Positions 63,001-64,000 of a stretch of DNA of 64,000 nt are shown one piece after another. The stretch spans positions 566,196 through 630,195 of the forward strand of contig NW_019774402.1 in assembly GCF_001039355.2 (NCBI RefSeq), read 5' to 3'. Each line of letters starts with the position of its first letter. Positions within the stretch are counted from its first letter, which is position 1. The stretch comes from Lingula anatina. Its lineage: Eukaryota > Brachiopoda > Lingulata > Lingulida > Lingulidae. The notes beneath the pieces were generated by a model. It had not been told where the DNA came from. It searched no databases and saw nothing but the letters and a program-made list of their open reading frames with translations. The position numbers and the translations under genes are program-made.

Positions 63001-63436
63001 TAATTTGAGTGATTTAAGACTGAAAAAGAAAGTTTGAAATTGGCCCTTATTAAATACCACCAATGTAATTTATCTATTTTGCCTTTCAGGCAAACTTGAG
63101 AGCGACTAATGAAGAATTGAGAAACCATGTAGAAGAATTGAAACAAGAACTTGACACCCTTAAGTCAGCCTCTTCTAGAAGCCAGCATCAGCAGGTAACT
63201 TTGACACAATTATCTTCAACTGAAGTGTGTGTGTTTGTGTGTGTGCAACTTAATAAATTGGATATTATTCTAAATTAATAAATCGTATTAAAGTAGTTAA
63301 AGAGCAACATACTTAGTATAAAGTATATATAATATTTATTTTACTATTTAAGCTTGAAGAAATCGAAAGACTAAAACAAAATTTACAACGTGAAAAAGAG
63401 ATGGAACTGGAAACTCTGAGAGAAGGCTTGATTCAG
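20087..63436 (+). CDS. Giant Ser-rich coiled-coil protein with KTEDFE repeats and a KRAP-like segment; 31 exons, 3' end outside window
   Basis: Exons: 20087-20126, 20311-20393, 21458-21856, 24105-24237, 27036-27302, 27999-28100, 36306-36434, 37020-37142, 37697-37804, 38841-38974, 39788-39902, 40308-40379, 41031-41145, 44022-44126, 46860-51863, 52861-53086, 54081-54164, 54406-54518, 54727-54898, 55211-55375, 56045-56170, 56425-56603, 57141-57246, 58094-58252, 58410-58511, 58752-58934, 61222-61353, 61579-61799, 62838-62937, 63090-63194, 63353-63436. They total 9186 nt, 3062 codons, with every junction in phase. The start ATG (MEDQEFFVEWF) has an in-frame TAG 10 codons upstream. Layout: acidic N-terminus, repeat array (about 325-545), basic exon, Ser-rich region of about 1670 residues with a possible IP3-receptor-binding (KRAP-like) segment near 925-990, and a coiled coil from about 2386 onward. 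There is no signal peptide or membrane segment, so it is likely cytoplasmic. It may be a distant ITPRID/TESPA1 relative; otherwise the family is unrecognised. Confidence 0.82.
21082..21124. repeat. (CA)n microsatellite
   Basis: About 21 uninterrupted CA units in the intron before exon 21458-21856. Confidence 0.95.
21989..22090. repeat. (TATAT)n microsatellite
   Basis: About 20 copies of the 5-bp unit tatat. The run ends exactly where the mariner-like element begins with cagggtgacc, so the transposon apparently sits in, or seeded, this AT tract. Confidence 0.95.
22091..22944. mobile_element. Inverted-duplicated mariner-type transposon (foldback)
   Basis: The left end cagggtgacccccccaaaa looks like a mariner terminus. 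On the minus strand 22340-22560 encodes RYVAVLRKFW, then the DDE-type box GQWFQQDRSIP and LREQFQEWLISKKCE. On the plus strand 22600-22860 encodes LNPPPDFF, LWGFLKDKVYQNHP, GELWGAIKQ and RCMQVCNQCLRSHMEDI, all transposase C-terminal motifs. The 22140-22340 and 22740-22944 segments are inverted copies of one another (for example 'atgatcattcccca' on both). So two copies of the transposase 3' half face away from each other around about 22555. Stops and frameshifts make both inactive. Confidence 0.75.
22945..24018. mobile_element. TIR element, Harbinger-like TTA flanks, with CpG-rich cargo
   Basis: The ends GGCCACACTTTTTTA...ATGGATGACATCC (22945-23035) and their inverted copy (about 23935-24018) match over about 85 bp, including 'aatcggtgcg' and an adjoining A or T run. 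TTA stands directly outside both ends, consistent with the 3-bp TTA/TAA target duplication of PIF/Harbinger elements. The interior has no transposase. It contains a degenerate direct duplication (about 23101-23250 and 23270-23405) and a CpG-rich stretch from 23400 to 23920. The right end lies 86 bp from exon 24105. Confidence 0.65.
23446..23751 (-). CDS. Hypothetical 101-codon ORF inside the TIR element
   Basis: The ORF starts MAALPSNSSQALISKYTT and continues with LDWFAIDIGHGDIT and LYERLAAASDHRPENF. It has CpG-rich codons unlike the surrounding AT-rich intron and an ordinary amino-acid composition. It could be the first exon of a host gene captured with its promoter-like CpG region. I recognise no domain. 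Shorter ORFs overlap it on both strands, so coding status is unproven. The exon's true 3' end is unknown. Confidence 0.3.
   Translation of the reverse strand: MAALPSNSSQALISKYTTIKVIKRTGSVVLDWFAIDIGHGDITFLQLYERLAAASDHRPENFSDILSKAAHRLTGVFFCSEKRVDKSVVVFGGLKVGQATQ
24025..24077. repeat. (ATATC)n microsatellite
   Basis: About ten copies of tatca/atatc adjoining the right end of the TIR element and ending 27 bp before exon 24105-24237. It lies in the position of the splicing polypyrimidine tract, which is therefore short (tgtttcacag). Confidence 0.9.
24594..24968 (-). mobile_element. LINE 3' fragment (RTE-like) ending in (ATTC)n
   Basis: The minus strand reads FEMWLWRRVFRLKWTEKRTN, then KIRKYWTLEEER and LVLASIEGG, the region after the reverse transcriptase domain in several non-LTR families. 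The fragment ends in a short (ATTC)n tract at 24594-24625, the type of simple-repeat tail used by RTE-type LINEs. Truncated and inactive. Confidence 0.65.
25768..25784. repeat. Palindromic head, possible related copy
   Basis: cacttaca-c-tgtaagtg is a perfect 8-bp inverted repeat heading a region of loosely repeated 'cataactgcca..ccatattt..gttttacctt' blocks (25840-26060). It has the same layout as the copies at 541 and 44768 but a different arm sequence. Confidence 0.4.
27999..40379 (+). CDS. Array of exon-encoded KTEDFE repeats (exons 6-12)
   Basis: Exons at 27999, 36306, 37020, 37697, 38841 and 39788 each encode one copy of a ~20-residue motif. Examples: DVESVKTEDFEEEFQESM, DTDSIKTEDFERAFKKTV, DTESVRTEDFELQFTKAL and DVDSVKTEDFELNFKSLM. 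The outer copies are diverged (DLDSDTAQQIEEKFQAIM; DIDTIHTQAVQEKFQQAL). Most of these exons are bounded by phase-1 introns, the arrangement expected if the array grew by exon duplication. The exon at 40308 (EDSDVSDIDAG) may be a fragment of a further copy. Function unknown; the pattern suggests a repeated short helix that binds a partner. Confidence 0.8.
28352..31966. repeat. 3.6-kb tandem repeat, copy 1
   Basis: This intronic block (from tcctgttgttttttctttgc to gaattgtagagttgag) is repeated almost base for base at 31970-35542. Differences are scattered substitutions and small indels, such as an extra 30-bp 'cctactcatacactgagaca' unit near 30600 that occurs only here. It has no exon of the host gene. 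It holds a smaller internal pair of repeats (29230 and 29917, 'gagcttgtcaag'). Confidence 0.95.
30087..30104. repeat. Palindromic head of dispersed repeat, copy B
   Basis: cagacac-acaa-gtgtctg, followed by 'acattatcacctg', parallels the copies at 541 and 44768. It lies in copy 1 of the 3.6-kb duplication and is repeated in copy 2 at 33711-33728. Confidence 0.55.
31970..35542. repeat. 3.6-kb tandem repeat, copy 2
   Basis: Second copy of the block at 28352-31966. The junction between them is 'gagtt', one N (31969), then the first base of copy 2. The right edge continues into unique sequence (gtaggctgtgtttctgcaca) leading to exon 36306. Confidence 0.95.
33711..33728. repeat. Palindromic head of dispersed repeat, copy C
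   Basis: Counterpart of the 30087 hairpin in the second copy of the 3.6-kb duplication, again followed by 'acattatcacctg'. Confidence 0.55.
35943..36019. repeat. (CT)n-(TA)n compound microsatellite
   Basis: About 22 CT units directly followed by about 16 TA units, 290 bp upstream of exon 36306-36434. Confidence 0.95.
39317..39428. repeat. Two-copy tandem repeat, ~57-bp unit
   Basis: The unit 'atatcttgaag...gatgcaagt...gatgaattaattcgccacata' occurs twice in succession with few differences, in the intron between exons 38841-38974 and 39788-39902. Confidence 0.85.
41031..44126 (+). CDS. Exons 13-14: short Lys-rich and Arg-rich exons
   Basis: Exon 41031-41145 encodes MDFIADVLSPEKKKSPFKRH. Exon 44022-44126 encodes the Arg-rich WLWRQRYHDIRRRYQTSV, whose acceptor (tttaag) is weak but which is the only piece that joins exon 13 (phase 2) to the giant exon (phase 2) in frame. 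The intron from 44127 to 46859 holds a palindrome-headed repeat. Confidence 0.65.
41414..41589. mobile_element. MITE with CAGGCCCGTAGCC ends, 176 bp
   Basis: The left end caggcccgtagccagggggg and the inverted right end (tggctacgggcctg) are near-perfect. TTGCT stands directly outside both ends (41409-41413 and 41590-41594), a clear 5-bp target duplication. Inside, 'aaaaggtccac' occurs twice. The element is intronic. Confidence 0.85.
44768..44990 (+). repeat. Palindrome-headed dispersed repeat, copy D
   Basis: A 12-bp perfect inverted repeat (tgtgcagacaca-ga-tgtgtctgcaca) is followed by 'gccatcacctg' and then 'gaactgatgaatatttatga' and 'gattgaaaatcag'. The minus-strand region at about 570-330 has the same elements in the same order. 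Degenerate relatives of the body continue to about 45870 ('acatttgacagctttg'). Confidence 0.65.
46860..51863 (+). CDS. Giant 5004-nt Ser-rich exon with KRAP-like segment
   Basis: One exon of 5004 nt encodes about 1668 residues, roughly 642-2309. The acceptor (aaaacag) and donor (CAG-GTTAGT) both keep the frame with neighbouring exons. The sequence is dominated by Ser, Asp, Glu and Asn and looks largely disordered. Near residues 925-990 it reads SAEDILASLGF, then LPERF, then KIMYSRQQMAQSVLENE. This order resembles the EDxLxxLGF, IPxRF and KxFxxAQxxxxExEN blocks of the KRAP/TESPA1 IP3-receptor-binding domain. The rest shows repeated Ser-rich and acidic segments (for example SVSDDECQRSMSGYMSDVG) with no other domain that I recognise. 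Confidence 0.85.
47722..47890 (+). other. KRAP/TESPA1-like IP3R-binding segment (possible)
   Basis: The window SAEDILASLGF...LPERFAKDW...LENELAQLID is the most protein-domain-like part of the giant exon. In ITPRID1, ITPRID2 and TESPA1 an acidic-hydrophobic E-D-x-L-x-x-L-G-F block is followed by I-P-x-R-F and a helix rich in Gln and Glu, and this region binds IP3 receptors. The match is by order and key residues only and includes an indel. Confidence 0.45.
51864..52243 (+). other. Alternative last-exon extension and 3'UTR (short isoform)
   Basis: If the giant exon is not spliced at 51863, translation continues eight codons and stops at 51889-51891. That gives a protein of 2318 residues lacking the coiled coil. 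An AATAAA signal and a GU/U-rich downstream element follow within 400 bp. The donor GTTAGT is weaker than most in this gene, which would favour this choice. Inference from sequence only. Confidence 0.55.
52217..52275 (+). terminator. Polyadenylation site: AATAAA plus GU-rich element
   Basis: AATAAA lies at 52217-52222. A CA dinucleotide suitable for cleavage is at 52242-52243, about 20 nt downstream. The next 30 nt are strongly U/GU-rich (tgtggattttttcttgtgta). All three parts have canonical order and spacing. Confidence 0.65.
52861..63436 (+). CDS. C-terminal coiled-coil exons 16-31
   Basis: Exon 52861-53086 (EDDEEIDDDVAAEALEIERE) is an acidic linker. The following fifteen exons of 84-221 nt encode about 680 residues of nearly continuous Glu/Lys/Leu/Gln heptad sequence (for example ELKKKLREGHAAELERDELE). 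There is one break, around residues 2940-2990, where EINEECRRAADLLGLTPR is followed by a Ser/Pro-rich segment (SSPSKSPTSAAL). The coil then resumes and is still open at 63436. Many introns are phase 0. Such a rod usually mediates dimerisation or scaffold assembly. A 470-N gap in the intron after the first of these exons could hide an extra exon, though the phases join without one. Confidence 0.82.
53160..53629. other. Assembly gap (470 N)
   Basis: N run flanked on the left by a T homopolymer and on the right by a G homopolymer, in the intron between exons 52861-53086 and 54081-54164. The homopolymers suggest sequencing failure at the contig ends. Confidence 0.99.
53680..53782. repeat. Short direct repeat
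   Basis: 'gggttgatatttgtaatgca' recurs as 'gggttggtatttataatgca', each followed by 'cctaagata', about 60 bp apart, just right of the assembly gap. Confidence 0.7.
61842..62490. mobile_element. Non-autonomous TIR element, ~650 bp
   Basis: The left segment 61851-61892 (ggatcaacctaactccctgg...actaaattgctatca) is repeated inverted at 62445-62487 (tgatagcaatttagtg...cccc...gatcgatcc). The inner sequence has a small palindrome (aggggtaaataattacccct, about 61938) and no ORF. It lies in the intron after exon 61579-61799 and contains the single N at 61989. Confidence 0.7.
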
Positions 63437-64000
63437 GTATGTGCATGTTTTGCTCATTCCCTTGCGAATATATTTCAAAAAGTCAAGAAAAGATAGTGTG
63501 AATACAATCATGAGTTCTTGCATGTTGTTACTTGAATACCTTGTGTGAATTACTGCTTTTCAACACTGTGTTGTTTGAATTCCTCATTTAATGAGAACTG
63601 TAATTGCATAATTATTTGAAAATGTCTGGCTTTGTTTTTGTTGTTTTTAAACATCTTAATGTTTGATTTGATATTGTTGCCAAATGTTTGTGCTTATGAG
63701 CAGTGTGATTTGCTTCTAACATCAGAATTATTCCTTCTCGTGTTCTTTTAAACAAAAACACTGAAAATAACCGTTCCTATTATTTTATTATTTTTCATAT
63801 AATAAATCTTATTTTATTTTTTTATCCATTAGACATATTATCCTTATAGCTACCGTTATACTACAACCTAAAACTGTAACATACTTTTGAAAACTTCAGA
63901 AATTTATAAAAAATTGGCCATTTATATCTGACAGTGTTATTACACATTGTCGCAACCATTTTAACTTGATTGCTTCTAAATTTTTATGTTTTCTCTAATA

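Noticed and set aside
1-64000. CRISPR arrays, operons, phage or plasmid features, tRNA or rRNA genes
   Set aside because: None found. The tandem repeats are microsatellites or transposon parts, and spliced genes show the DNA is eukaryotic.

Overview
The window is animal nuclear DNA. It is AT-rich and holds two genes with many short exons and GT-AG introns, surrounded by MITEs, LINE remnants and microsatellites. There is no operon structure and no bacterial or phage feature. The repeat types (a short element beginning CAGGCCCGTAGCC, an element with two copies of a 'ttttgatgaaattttcag' unit, long foldback MITEs) resemble those of marine invertebrates. I cannot place the species. The assembly is draft: a 470-N gap lies at 53160-53629 and single Ns at 31969 and 61989.

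Minus strand, 600-14026: 28 coding exons join in frame into the first 1008 residues of HFM1/MER3, the Ski2-like DNA helicase of meiotic crossover formation. The start codon is inside the window. The C-terminus lies beyond position 1. Two introns are unusual: a U12-type intron (10082-11012) and a GC-AG intron (4988-5170). The introns carry a broken LINE, several foldback MITEs and a palindrome-headed repeat.

14027-20073: the space between two divergent genes. It has a CRE site, a possible non-coding first exon of the rightward gene (donor at 14890) and then about 5 kb without recognisable features.

Plus strand, 20087-63436 and beyond: one very large gene, 31 exons joined in frame by me, at least 3062 residues and still open at the window edge. 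It has an acidic N-terminus, an array of exon-sized repeats (consensus S-D-x-D-S-V-K-T-E-D-F-E-x-x-F), a basic exon, a single Ser-rich exon of 5004 nt containing a short region resembling the KRAP/TESPA1/ITPRID IP3-receptor-binding domain, and a C-terminal coiled coil spread over 15 small exons. A polyadenylation signal directly after the giant exon predicts a shorter product of 2318 residues without the coiled coil.

The introns of this gene contain an inverted-duplicated mariner-type transposon (22091-22944), a TIR element flanked by TTA carrying a CpG-rich gene-like fragment (22945-24018), an RTE-like LINE tail, and a 3.6-kb tandem repeat (28352-31966 / 31970-35542) whose junction is a single N, which is most simply two unmerged overlapping contigs. 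HFM1 acts in meiotic recombination. The large gene would, if the KRAP resemblance is real, act at the ER/cytoskeleton. Nothing suggests they share a pathway; they may only share a promoter region.
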